Of a DNA stretch of 64,000 nucleotides, positions 11,638-23,949 are shown piece after piece. Each line of letters opens with the position of its first letter. Position 1 is the first letter of the stretch. The DNA lies in NCBI RefSeq assembly GCF_010093595.1, contig NW_022985437.1, positions 1,954,697 through 2,018,696 of the forward strand. Reading direction: 5' to 3'. The DNA is from Mytilinidion resinicola. Its lineage: Eukaryota; Ascomycota; Dothideomycetes; Mytilinidiales; Mytilinidiaceae. The notes below the pieces were generated by a model. It was not told the DNA's origin. It was given only the letters and a program-made list of their open reading frames with translations, and did not search any database. The position numbers and the translations under genes are program-made.

Positions 11638-12145
11638 ATACGACCCTCTTTTGTTTTCCTTTTTCTTTTTGGCTTTTGCATCTCAAAACGGCCGGCTTTT
11701 GGGTAATTTTCTGACATTTACATAACACTTGATTCGCGATTTTAGCATGGGCCAGAAGCTACGCAATTTTTCGCCAAGTCGCTGCTAGCATTCATTTGTT
11801 TTGGATACCCATTTCACCGGCTTTGTTAATTTCTGATGGTAATCTAAATTGGTCTTGGAGTATATTTCGTTTGTTCGTGGTGACGTGAGATGGGTGATGA
11901 TGAGATCAGGATTTGTGGTGTCGAATATCTGACGCTTCCCAAGCGGCTCTCTCCCAACTATGCGCCAATCCGAGTCTCCAAACGCCAGAAAGCAGAAATT
12001 GGGTATCATGCTCATCGCCAGCCGTCATATACTCCCCCAGCAATCCTCTACCTCAAAAGCTCCACCGAGAACGAGAGAAAATATAAAAAGAGATGAACCA
12101 AAAATAAACTAGATTCCAAATGTCTCCCAACCACCACCCACCCCC
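11638..12145. other. Convergent intergenic region, 508 bp
   Basis: This holds the 3' flanks of the CaaX-protein gene (+) and the single-pass membrane protein gene (-). I see no reading frame of interest; T-rich and A-rich tracts near 11640-11680 and 12070-12110 fit transcript ends. Confidence 0.5.
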
Positions 12146-13051
12146 TCAATACGGATCCCCCGTAAACACAGTATCAAACTCGCTCTCCGCCGGCGCACTC
12201 GGCATGCTAATCCGACTCGACCGATCCCGCGGCATACTCCCAAACCCCAGATTATGCGTACTCAGCACCGTCGACGTCGGCGCCACAGACCCCCTATACG
12301 CACGCGGCTCACCACCTCCTCCCGCCGCCGCCGCGCGCCGCGCTTCGGTCGCCGGCCTCGCGGCCTCCCCAACGTGGGGAAAATCGCCCCGCACGGGCGA
12401 CGGCATGCTCGGCGCGCTCGACGGCCGCCGCGAGCGGTCGTAGTCCGTGTACACCGAGCTCCCCGGCGCATGCTGCGCTGTGGGGCCTGACGGCCGCCCA
12501 GGGACGTCGTCGCTGTCGTCCAGGCGATCTCGGTACCCGTCGCCGTGGTCGTGGATGCTGCCCCACTCGCTGCGGCGGCGGTAGTCCAGCCCCCGGGCCC
12601 CCGGCAGCGAGATGAGGACGGACTGCGGCTCGCGCGCCAGCCGCATGCGCACGCGTTCGCTGGGCTGGCGAGAGGGGGGCTGGTGCCAGGGTGAGAGGGG
12701 GATGGAGGAGCGTGGGTCGGCTGCTGCTGCTGCTGGGGGTCGGGTTTGAGGGGGGGAGAGCGGGTAGGCGGGTGGTGGGGAGGGTTGCGTGGGGCGGTTC
12801 TGGAGGGTGTAGCCGATGATTGTGATGCCGAGCAGGGCGAGGAAGAAGAGGGCGAAGATGATGAGGCCGGGTGGGAAGGCGGGGGTGGCGGCCCAGTGGG
12901 GTGGGATCCCGGCGGCGGCGGGCAGGGGAGTGAGGGTGATGGTTGCGGCGGGCAGGTAGACGGTTACCCAGGCTGTTGAGGTGGGCATGGCTGCTTGGTC
13001 CTCTGGGAGCTGGAGGAGGTTTCGTGGGGTTGGGCAGGATGAGGATTGCAT
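12146..13051 (-). CDS. Single-pass membrane protein, hypothetical, 301 aa
   Basis: I know of no family for it. From ATG 13051 the protein has a short N-terminal part rich in Ala/Pro/Thr (AWVTVYLPAATITLTPLPAAAG), one clear membrane segment at residues ~62-83 (GLIIFALFFLALLGITIIGY), then a ~215-aa Pro/Ser/Arg-rich tail with a DHGDGYRDRLDDSDD acidic patch and poly-Ala. The likely topology is a small extracytosolic N-terminus and a long cytosolic disordered tail, as in fungal wall or plasma membrane adaptors; this is inference. An in-frame ATG at 13276 would add 75 residues with no conserved look; ATG 12988 is also possible. GC content is very high, so long shadow frames occur on the other strand. 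Confidence 0.7.
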   Translation of the reverse strand: MQSSSCPTPRNLLQLPEDQAAMPTSTAWVTVYLPAATITLTPLPAAAGIPPHWAATPAFPPGLIIFALFFLALLGITIIGYTLQNRPTQPSPPPAYPLSPPQTRPPAAAAADPRSSIPLSPWHQPPSRQPSERVRMRLAREPQSVLISLPGARGLDYRRRSEWGSIHDHGDGYRDRLDDSDDVPGRPSGPTAQHAPGSSVYTDYDRSRRPSSAPSMPSPVRGDFPHVGEAARPATEARRAAAAGGGGEPRAYRGSVAPTSTVLSTHNLGFGSMPRDRSSRISMPSAPAESEFDTVFTGDPY

Positions 13052-13908
13052 GGGAGCAAGGGATCTGGGGAGGTTGGGGTTAGTATCAAAGCGTTGTTTC
13101 AGTGGGAGATTGGTATATGGAGAAGTCCGAGATGGCAGAGGAACCCTCACAGTGATGGGAGAGCGGGCGCAAAGGCCCCCACAAGCGGAGTGCCGACTGA
13201 GTACCTTCGTGTTGCGGTATGTAGAGGGTAGAGAGTTGACGACATAGATTAAGGTTGGGATTAGAAAATGCGGCACGTGGCAAGGTCAATGCTGCTGTGA
13301 GCGTAAGCGTCGGGCCGCAGACTTAAGGGTCAGAAGGCACTTCTTTCACAGTGTGACTTGGGTATGCTTTGCTTTAGACCTGGAACCTCCACATTGGAAT
13401 GTGTAATGGAGTTTTGTGGCAACTCCACATTCAGTTGCGAGGTAAAATCTTAACGTAAATGCGAGATGGACACGTAGTTTCATGAGCGAGGTTGGCAGCG
13501 CTTACAGTAGGCGTAAGGGCGGTGTGACAACACATAGGTGACTTCCATCGGTAGGTAGGACGGGCAGTAGGTAGAGGGGAACAGAGAATAATTTCCATGT
13601 GTTACGTGGGAATGGAAGACAGGAGTTTGAAATCAGCTGCTAGGAGACGTTGTATACATCATTGGATACTCATGTCTTTATAACACCATGTCAGGCAATG
13701 CGGGTTGATATAAAGAGCAATTCTGGCAAAGAAGTAGAAATATGGAGACTAGTTTTGGAATAATGGGCGCTTCTCCGCCAAATCAATACTAAGGTATCTG
13801 GCGAAAGCATAAACTCCGATGCATGCTGGCAAATGAGTCCAGAAAGCCTTTTACAGAACACCTTAACAAAAGAGTGAATGCTGCCCCCAAGACGCCAGCA
13901 TACCCAGA
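13052..13908. other. Intergenic region between membrane protein and K+ channel genes
   Basis: Nothing recognisable. It is upstream of the 12146-13051 gene and downstream of the channel gene, both on the minus strand. The right-hand half is more AT-rich, as expected of a fungal 3' flank. Confidence 0.5.
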
Positions 13909-16075
13909 TTATGGCAGCTGATTTTTCTCCGACCCCGAGCTGGTAGGCTTCTTCTTCAACTCAGCCATTGATAAGGGCGGTGGCTCCATATGGTCTTGAG
14001 ATTTAGAGTTCCTCATCTTCCTCATCTCCCGTTCGAGGGTCCCCAATAGCTTCTCCAAAAGCCACTGCGCTTCAGACTTGTTGCCCATGAGCGGACTCCG
14101 GGTACCAAGCCAGCTCCAAGCCACCCTCTCGCCCCTCTTGTCGTTGCCATTCCCTATCCCATTTACCCGAGACTTGTCCTCTTTGACAGGTGCTCTCCTG
14201 TGCCGTGATGCATCAGTCTCATCTTGACCAAGGAGTCGAAGATAGTAAGCCCATTCCTGGTAAGAGTATTGCCGAGGCGGGGAAGCGTCGACGTCTTTCA
14301 TGACCTGCTGAAGCTCCTTCGCAAGAATGAAGTGGTAGAAGTGAATGTCTCGTTCAAGGGTATCGCCCTCGTTTTCTGCCTGCTCGGCCTCCTCCAACTC
14401 CTCGTCCTCGATGTACTTTGCTAGTCGATCGAGTCCTTTATCAGAGAATTTACTGTCTTTGCCATCCTCGTCTGTAGGCAGAAGACCTGGCGGCTTCTCA
14501 AACCTGACGCGTTGATTGCGGAAACGACGATCCTGCAGCTTCGTTGAAGCAGACTTCAGATTCGCCATGGTGCTATTCTCGCCTGGAAGAACAGTCAAGG
14601 AGCCGATCCAGAGGGTGAAGTCACTGAATGCCTTAATAATAGTGTCGCCCATGTTGCTGATCAAGATGGTGAGCGTTGGAACGGCCAGCATAGTCCAGAA
14701 AACGAAGAATGGCTTGGAAGCATTGGACGAAAGTGTCAAATCTCCGTAGCCGATGGTGAGCAGCGAAGTATATGCAAAATACAACGAGACAAAGTAGCTC
14801 CAGCCCTGAGGCTTCTCGGAGTATGTGAATACGAGCGCACCTAAAAACCAGAGGAGGAGAGCGGCCATCGTAGACATAGCCAGGGAGGTCCATCGTCGAC
14901 GCTGCTCAGCACTCTTTTGGACGTGTCGCATTATGTTGAATTCTCGCTCTCGTCTTTGCAGTTCGCTGAGTCCTTTCTGGGAAAAGTTGATTTTCTTGAA
15001 TGGCCCAATCTTGATAGTACGCTCATCGGGGTCAACGGAGGCCAGGACTCTCTGTCGTTTCTTTTCCATGAACCGGGCAGCCATCTTGTGCTTGCCTCGT
15101 TCGAGGGCTAACGATCTAACCGAACCAATGACCAAACCGACTATTAGAATACCTCCAATGGCAAACGGGAATAGCAAGGATCGTCCAAGGTGAGTCGCCG
15201 GAACATATTCACCTCCGATACCAATTGTCAGCAATGTAAAATTAGCCCAGTACACTGCGTCAAGGAACCGCCATCCTTCAATTTTTGTATACACTAAAGC
15301 CCCAAGAAGGAGATAGACCATAAAGCTGATCGTTTGTAGCATGAGCGTCCGTTGGCTGGACGTGAGTTGAAATTCCCTCGGATAATGGTTACGATAGGCC
15401 CCATACACCGTTACTATCATCAGAGACGAGACCACACAATAAAGTGCGGCCGCGATGATTGCATAGTAGAAGGCTTGTGAGAGTGCATGGCTTTCGGCTG
15501 GCTGGTTTCGGAACAGCGATGATGAGGCGACGCAGACAAGGGCGATGAGGAGCACGGAGGAGATGAACCACCCCACGATAGTTACTGACTGAGCAATGGC
15601 AAACGATAGTCGACGGGCCATATTGAGTAGGAGGGCCATATTCGCAATCAAGGCGAAAACTAGCGAGACGGAGTTGATTGCGATGAGCCTGGAAAAAAAA
15701 TCAGCCCACTAGTCACAATGTGGCGATCTGAGGTAGAAACAGGCATCATACCATTGAGGATCCTTGATATCTTTGCCATGTCCTTCATCGACACCTGGAG
15801 GGATGTATACCCTCCAGTTCTGCACGAGTGCGCAAATGCTAAAGGCATTGGCCATAGGCCCAAAAGTACCTGCGATCAAAGGACACGCCGTAGAAGCAAA
15901 CCACCAACGACTTGTCTGAGTTAGCTAATACTTCCAAATACGGGACGTATGCCTACGTGGGATCGAGGAAATTCTCCTCTTCCTCTTCCTCCTCCTTCTC
16001 CTCGGCCTCATGGGGGTCTCGTTCGATGTCGGCTGCAGCTTCGTGAAGCGCATGGTCGACGCCTGGATCGTTCAT
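13909..16075 (-). CDS. TOK1-type outward-rectifying K+ channel, 685 aa
   Basis: Plasma membrane potassium channel with two pore loops in one chain, the fungal TOK design (8 membrane spans, 2 P loops). Exons 16075-15957, 15910-15752, 15688-13909 (minus) join in phase to 686 codons; introns are 46 and 63 nt. The N-terminus is a short acidic tail with an EEKEEEEEEE run, followed by RWWFASTACPLIAGTFGP, the first span. Pore 1 is TLLTIGIGGEY (~residues 245-254) and pore 2 is SLLTIGYGDLTL (~402-412); the second has the classic TIGYGD filter, the first a variant lacking the Asp. A ~60-residue basic cytosolic loop separates the two pore units, and a ~230-aa hydrophilic C-terminus carries an acidic patch (EDEELEEAEQAENEGD). 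The family sets membrane potential and K+ efflux. The model is secure; only the exact ATG rests on the acidic first exon. Confidence 0.95.
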
Positions 16076-17463
16076 AGTGGAAGTTGGGTGCTGTAAGTAA
16101 AAATGAGTACAGGAAGATGGAGGAGCATGGTGAGCGTCCTGGGATACCTATGCTTGTTTGGACACGGGAGAACAAGGTCACAGGCGAACCAAAGAATCGT
16201 GACGGGATGACGCAGTGGCTGCACTAGGGTGTGTGGGGAGTGGCTGGGGAATGTAAGCTAACAGCTGCTTTGGGTATGGCGCGTGTCAGTATCCCGGCCA
16301 AAAGGCAACGAGCCGCGAACTTTGGAACGCCGGCGGTTAAAGCCGAGCGACGATGGCTTGGCTGTATGTCTTGTCTTGACTTCATGTTGTTATAATATAA
16401 GTGATCTGGATGATCAGGCTGACATTCTGATATTACTCTTATAGACTCGGACCCTGTTCTTTTCGACGAAAATTCAATCTCTTCCTGCCGAAGTCATCCT
16501 TTTCTCTAGCAATGTGGATATGTAGTTGTTCGAGATGGCAGCTAATTTCAAGATCATGCACTAGCACGGTTAGAATCTGATGACCTGGCTTTAGTGAGAT
16601 GACGGTGAATCCATGTGATGCATATCTTCGGTATGTTTGAAGACGAACGCAATTGCCACGTGATCGTATCTCTGAAGAGCCCTGTGAGGTACAAGCTCGA
16701 CAGATGTTGCTCTCCAGAAATAGAGAGTCCGTCAAATGTGGAAAGCGTTCACCTTGACATGCTTGCAAACAGACGTAGAGAAGTGTCTCGAGGTAAATTC
16801 CTCGAGAGTTTGACTTGCAGCATGGCTTGGAGAATCGGAACAGCCCAAGCAGTACTTGGAGGCTTAGCGTAAGTGCAACCAACGCTTTGACAGATGTTGT
16901 TTCAATGATACCGAGTCTCGTTTGCGCTTTTGATGCTCTGTAAGTGCGGAGGATTTGAGAAATTGGCGGTTTGATGCCATCGAGTCTCTGAAGAGCCCCT
17001 GTCTGTAAAGAAGAGTTGAGCGATTGAAGGCTCGGTTCTGTAGAAAGTTCCTAGTTAGCTGACCTCTCATTCCCGATCCGCAAGAGCGGAGTGAATAGCC
17101 GCATCAAGGCCCTTAAAGCGTTGACATATGTGACCTCGTCGTGCGTTCCGGAACCCCTTTCACTACATGAGGTTGCTTGGTGGCCCGGCTGCTGTGCTTC
17201 ACATTGGAGGCTGAGACAGCATGCCCTATCTCGCCCTACGTCTTACATTCCCTCTTGAAATCCGGCATCCCTAACTGACCATCGCCTTTGCTGTAGTTGG
17301 TGAGACGCCTACAGTAAGTTCTTTGATGGAGACGCAGGCCCATGATGCAACTCGGTGGTGCCGTGCCGCAAGTTTCTTCGACAAGAAGGGCCATCGTTTA
17401 GGAAGTCCGCCGCGCTTGTCTTGAAGCATCTCCGCACTTACAGCATAACACCACCCGATGACA

Positions 17464-18003
17464 GCCCTCCCCGATCGAGACAACGCTCAAGACATACGCG
17501 TGTCTAACCGGTAGGATCCTCGGAGCTCCAGACGGCAGTGCGTTGTTCGAAATCTCTGGCTCAAGCTCCCACGACATCTCAAACTCCGCAACCCATACCT
17601 TGCTGTCCTCCCTAAACAACCCAGCGAATAAATGGAAGCTAGAGAGGTGGGCAACATACCAGAGGGAATACGGACGGAGCACTATAGTTCCGTCCATCGG
17701 GCCTTCGAGTCAAGCCATGCCACCTGGGCAGCAATTCGAGACTGGCTTCCAATGCATCTCCATCATCGCCACCCACTACATCATCATCAACTCCATTGAT
17801 ACGAAAGACGCGACTGAGGAGTCGAAAGTGTCCTCGCGTACATAGAACACACCCATGGACAAACCAACGTCGTGGAGTGGCCGTCCAGCGGCGCTGGAGT
17901 TGGCTACGAGACCTCCACTCCGCCCGCCTACGATTCCCAGCACCCGAACGCCAACGTTTCACCTGCGAGACCTATGAGCGTCATACAATTAATACCGTTG
18001 ATG
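17464..18003 (+). pseudogene. Possible decayed coding fragment
   Basis: An acceptor-like ...GATGACAG precedes a frame starting PSPIETTLKTYACLTGRILGAPDG and running ~125 codons (to TDATEESKV-like sequence near 17830). The reading then continues in another frame (LAYIEHTHGQTNVVEWPSSG...) to a GTAGGT donor at 18007. The two pieces do not join by a normal intron, so one small indel would be needed. I cannot name a family. It may be a dead gene or coincidental open frame. Confidence 0.25.
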
Positions 18004-21000
18004 AACGTAGGTGATAGACTCTTCCTTGTTTTCCTCATCAACGACTAACGTATAGATGCTAGGGGTACCATGTCCACGTTAAATCCCCTGCACCACCGGT
18101 CTCCGCGATGTTTCCCCAACAACCACACACTGGTCTGCAGACCCTGAGCAGTGCATGTTCTAGGGTCCAAGGAGGGTACAACGGGCGGTTGATAAAAAGT
18201 TGATGACGGCTTCCAGATTCATGGCATGAAGGTCGAGATGTACAACACACACAGCGCTTGCCCACTCTAAGCATAATATTCGAGTAATTCGAAAGCTACA
18301 ACATAGAGCAAGGTATTCGTGCAAGAATGCACGGAGCTGCTGATTCGATCTTGGCGTATGGATCCGTCGATTCTATTATCTGAAGGCTTAGAGGCTCCGC
18401 AGGATATGACCTGGAGTGGATGTCCTACACTGGATAGATCCTTGTCTGAAGGAATGCTAGCTTCGAGGGAACGGAAGAAGAATCATGCACCATTTCCCAT
18501 CTAGACGGGTAGCTCTGAGGCCAAATACCGAAAGGCGAACCTCCAATATCATGTCGAATCCGAGGCATTGTATGGCGATCTCGAGGCTTTTGCTTTTATT
18601 CCACGCTTCTTCAAGGACATCCACATATTTCTTTCGGGTCATTATTGCAGTCATATCGTTCTTCTGCAGATTTCTTCTTCTAGCCCCCCAGACTCATACG
18701 TTCAAGCATGCCGTCCATCATTTATGAACTCTTTCTGGTTCTCTTTTAACTCTGAAGAGTCTTCGACTTTCTTACTGTCGACCCATTCTTCATATTGCTT
18801 GTGGCAGTCTCTCTTACACACAGTCAGTCCTTCTCTTTCTCTTGGTGCATTTTTCCAAACATTGAATGTTGGAAGCAACATTCCAGCTTGTGCCCTGGCT
18901 CCAGGAGGTTTCAATGTTGGCTTACGGATACGAACTTGAGCACAGAGCTAACTGTCACCGAAAAAGGATAGAGGAAGACATGTCTTGTTGATATGTTGTT
19001 GAGAAGAACCCGTCCGGCGTGTTCCGTCGTAGATTGGACAGTGGTAATATGACCCAAATTTCATGTCTCCTTAGACCTGTTTATGGACCTCGAACTGGTA
19101 TGCTGGTCATTATACTACCTCGATCTGTTGGATCCCAGTGGCCAAAAGTGAAGAGATACGTACGGAATGCTTCGAGCTCAGGAACGCTGTTGTTTCGCGG
19201 CAGAACATCTTCCCCAGGAAGAATGAGATTCACGGACACGTTGCCAATGTTTATCATCCCACCAATCATCTTCTCAAGAAAGGGAATGATCGTATGAGAT
19301 GCAAGAGCTGAGTACAAGCTTCGCTCGGTACCATATGACGCGGCCCAACGATCCATGTGTTGTAATTACCCAGGAAAAACAGCCGTGAGTTGTCACAGCC
19401 ATGTATTGTTTTCCGCTCTTGCTGTCCTAAGAACATGGTGGTTGTATGGCTGATTGGCAGAGTTCTCCCGTTCAGGAGATGTTGAATTTCACAAGCCTTG
19501 ACCTAGTTCAGGGGTTATGAAAGGCGGACGATCCTGCGTTTCTGGCGATATGACCGAGATGATTCTGAACAGCGAGAGATCTGAGTTACTACTCCGGGAG
19601 ATTGTTGTACCACCTCCCTCAGTATGGTACGCTATCCCATCGAGGACGCCAGTTTGCTCGGGAGATCCGGGTTCGTCTAGGATACGAATATGTTATGCCG
19701 CCGGCGCCGTTACTCCCACCAGGATATCGGCTCGTTCCGTCCAAGTTTCAAGGGTCCACAAGATTGACAAAGCCGCAGCAAGGAGAATGGTCGTGCTACG
19801 AGCCTGTGTGCATGGTGAAATATGCGCGCCGGTGGTCTTTCAGTCGGCCTTTGAGCAACGGTCTCAACGCGCTTCGCGCGCGACGACGGCTTAGGAACCT
19901 GTTCCTGAGCAATGAGATCAGTTCTGGTCAAGGCCCTCAAGTTCTGGAAAACACAATACCTGTGGACTAGGCGGTCTTGGCCTAAACCCGTAATGTAAAT
20001 GCTCCGAGCAGGGTCGCTGGATGAACGTGCGGGTAGGCATTCGTCGCCACCCCGCCCAGATACCCAAACCGTTGTAGAGCGATTCTCCGGTAAATTCGGG
20101 GAGCTTGAGGCCCCAAAGAATGCTCCAGGCACGCGCAGACAATGATGTATGCCCTGGATCTGATTGTAATTTGTGTCCGGCTCGTCGGCGCCTCCCGTGG
20201 AGGCGCGATGGATCAGAGACGCGGGCGGCGCTCGTCACCAAAATGCCGTGTCAAAGACCCAAGAGGGCATGTGGACTTCAAAAATGATAGTGGATCGTCC
20301 GTAATAGCCCTGAAAAGCAGCCCGATGCCGGTGCTGAGAAGGCGCTCAGTTCGCAGTGCGTGTTTCGCGGTAGAGGGCCGGAAAGAGGAGTCGCGATGCT
20401 GCCGATGCCTCGAGAACTGCTTTGCGAACACCACGGAGCCACGTATCGTTGTGTTCTGGAGTCGGCACAGATGTCGCATGTCGCTATTGTCGGTACTGTC
20501 GGCGTCGTAAGAGGATTACTTCCTGCAGCGGCTGCGTCGCGGATGAGGGCGCTCCCACAAAGTGATTGCTCCGCTGATAGGAAATGTTTGCGCCGCGTCG
20601 TCCCCGTCTCGCCAGCCTGTAAAACATTGTCAACGACTCAATAATAAGAAGTTACTGGCTTTACTCCTGATTCTGGGAAGGTGTCAAGATCCAGGTCGGG
20701 CTTGCAAAGAGCCACGTAGCTCCACCGAGCGGTCCAGTGCGCGGTACTTGCTCCCTAACTATACACACCGGCGCACTTTGCGCATCGGCCGCGTTGTCTA
20801 TGGTGTGGAAATCACGTCGAGACACAAAGCGACCAGTATTGTGGGTTTGGGTGCACGATGTAGCGGTTTTCGTGCGCCCCTGGCCGCCAAACCCCTAAGA
20901 TGGCGAGCACAGCACTAAACCCAAAGGCGAAATGCACGTTTAAGTCTACGATGTTTTCGAGCTAGCAATGGTACACAAAGCGCAGGAGCGGTATTTTCAG

Positions 21001-23949
21001 CTTTGCACCAGTAAATATATGAAACCCTTCCTCTACCTGGCTGGAAATGCTGGAAAAGGGCCATTACAGAGGGCATCGAGTCTATGGAATTGCCAAAGGT
21101 TAGCTGTAACGACAATACCACGACCTACCGGTTTTCTGTATGACAGATGCCCTAAGCTGGCTGCTTCAACGTAAGGGCGGCTCCCTGCATCTTGTAGCAG
21201 CCTCTGGAGATAGCAAAAGCTCTGCAAAGAGGAGCTGCTAGACGAACAGTCCTGTATGTTCTAAGCGAATATCGTAACGACTGTCCATCGTCTCGAGTAT
21301 GTATAGGCGGGGTTTGGGGCGACGAAGGGTACTGGTAGCTTGCGAGGGAGGCACGAAGGGGCAGGCCTATACAGACGGCAAGAAGTCAGTTGAGGCTGCT
21401 CAGAGTGTCATCTCAAGATGCTCTTACCACAACGAGGCGCTGGGTCTGCGCGCCTTCCGTTCGTGATGGGTGCAGGACCCAAGATCGGGGCCCAACGCGT
21501 GGTGTTTCACAACTCGGTGTTCTCCACGCGGGGCATATGCACCCATTGGCGCAGCACCCCTGGCACGCTTTCAGGGGGCTGAAGCGGCGGCCCCTTGGCG
21601 AGATCTCTATCTTCACCGCAAGCTTCCGTCCCATCTCTGTCGTGGTGTTGAGCCTCCTCAGTGCCACCATCAAGTTCCATCTCTAGCTGTGTCCTCAGGC
21701 GCGTCTCAAAGGCTATGTGCTCGAGTAGGTCATGGGGTGTCTTGCCGGCAGTAGCAAGTATACAGAGGAGTAGTAATACGTTTTCGAATCAGAGCATGTG
21801 TGCTCTACGAAGCCATGAAGTACGCGAATGAGTAGCCTAAGGCAAATGAGCTCAGTTCACAAGTTGAAAATGGTGCATGATTGTAGTGTAGGAAGTTTAC
21901 CATTCTCCTATATCAAGTTTCCTGTGTCGTTGAATGATCTTGTTGCCCTCGACAGCATTGTTCCGAGTCCAGGCCGCTTTTCGTAGCGTTCTAAATTCTA
22001 TTCCATTGTTATCTGTTCTTCGTTCCACAGTAGTATCGCTGACTTGTGACGAATAGTCTTATCCTGTACCCGTGTTCTACCGCTGTTGCTGTAGTATGTG
22101 CTTCCCTCCTGGCACACCCAGGAGTGTGTCAACCAGCTCGCCTCGTAGTCCAATCGCCGTTCGACTGACCGCGATTTCCCTTCTCCTGTCTTGTTGCTTT
22201 CAAATTCCTCTGTGTGTATGCCCGGATTCGGTTGCGAGCGGAGGCAGGCATCGACCGAGGCCTAAGAAGCTGGAGCTTTGATGTAGTTGTCGCCGTTTCG
22301 AAGGTTACTCGACCGTATCTTCTATTGGTGTTCAGCTTATACTCCAGCTTGCAAGTGGGAGGCTGTTGAAACACCCTACTGGAGACTTGCTACAACAGCA
22401 GAGCTTCCTCTAGTGGTCTTGTTTATTAGTGCATCCTTTAGCAGCGGTTACATACTATTATAGCCGTGTGAGGCGGCTTCGGCGTCATGATGCAGCAAGC
22501 CATGGCCAACATAGAAGCGGCTGAACTGGTCTATTGGCGGCGTTGTTGTTGTGATAGCTTCATGAATAGGGGGCCCATCGCTGCTCGCGTGCCTGGGCTC
22601 AGATATCAGGTGATTATGGTGCTGAAAGTGCTGCTAGGCGTGCGAAGGCAGGTGAAGGCAAGAAAAGCTAGGTGATGTACGGTATGCTGGGATGGGGATG
22701 GGGGGACTTGGCGGCCGGGTGTTTTTCTATCGCATTTTCGACTCTCCGTAACCTTCTTCTCTTTAACATCTCCACATGGCTGACCGCCATCCGCTCCCCC
22801 CTCGCCCCAAAACACCCGTGTAAGTAATTCCTTTTGTATATTGTTTCCGCTCGTCAGATCGCCATGTTGCGATCGGAGCTTGCGAAGGAGCCTTGTGGAT
22901 CATCGGACAATTTCGACAAGACGACTTCAAGGGCCCAGATCGTGGGCCCTCAGCAGGCCACGCCAGCGTACTAACCTTTAGTTCCTCTCTCCGCTGGATT
23001 TGGATTGGAGCCTCTTTGGATACCATCTCGATCAGTGCCTTCAAACGCGCTCACTGCCCGCAGCTGGCTGTCATCGGACTGCGTGGCTTTAGGCGCCTTG
23101 GACGCGTCTCAGCTACTCCAGACATCGTAAGCTACCTGCATCTTATCTACCTCGTGTAACTTCGCACTAACAATCATAGCTCGATCAGCTTGTCTGTGGT
23201 CCTGTGTGATGCGTGACCTCATACCACACAGCTGAACTGCTCAGACCTCCAGCCAATTGTGCGCCCAACGGAGGAACATGAAGGGGCCCTACCTGCGCCT
23301 CCATAAGCGAGTCATCACTCGAGTTGAAAAGGCTAAGCGGTGGCCATCTATTCCACTGCGATAATCCCAAACATCCGGTACACAATTCGGACTTGGGCTC
23401 AAAACAAGCCTACACGCACATACTTTAGCATGTTGCTACAGAGTCCCGAGGCACCTCTCAAGCCTATAGCGGTACATCGACTGCATGTCCCTTTCCTTGC
23501 GACACAATCTCGGCTTTGTCTTGCTTGGCAATGAAGACATGCACCAGAGCATGAAGCACCCCTCGAAGCCGTTCAAAGTCTGTAGCTAGACGCATGCAGC
23601 AAGCCTCGGGCCTCAAGCTACAACTACTTGCGCTGCATATCTGAGCCCTTCTCCTTAAAGTCTGCTCTCATTCAATGTCTAGCACGGCACCTTAGAAAAA
23701 GATCCAGAGCTCATTCAGAAGATGCATCATCATGGACAGTCCATATCAAGTAACTTGCTATTCGATATTTCAAGAGCTTGCCACTGTCGTTTCTTCTCCT
23801 GGCCAAAGCTTCGACTTCGTGGAACTCAAGTCATTTCATCGGCGCTCCATCCTAGCTTCGTCCTCTTGATCATCACATCCAGTGTCCTCGGCATCACACC
23901 TTATTTCCAACCCGCTTCTCGTCTTGATTGAGGACGCTGGTGTCCTGCT

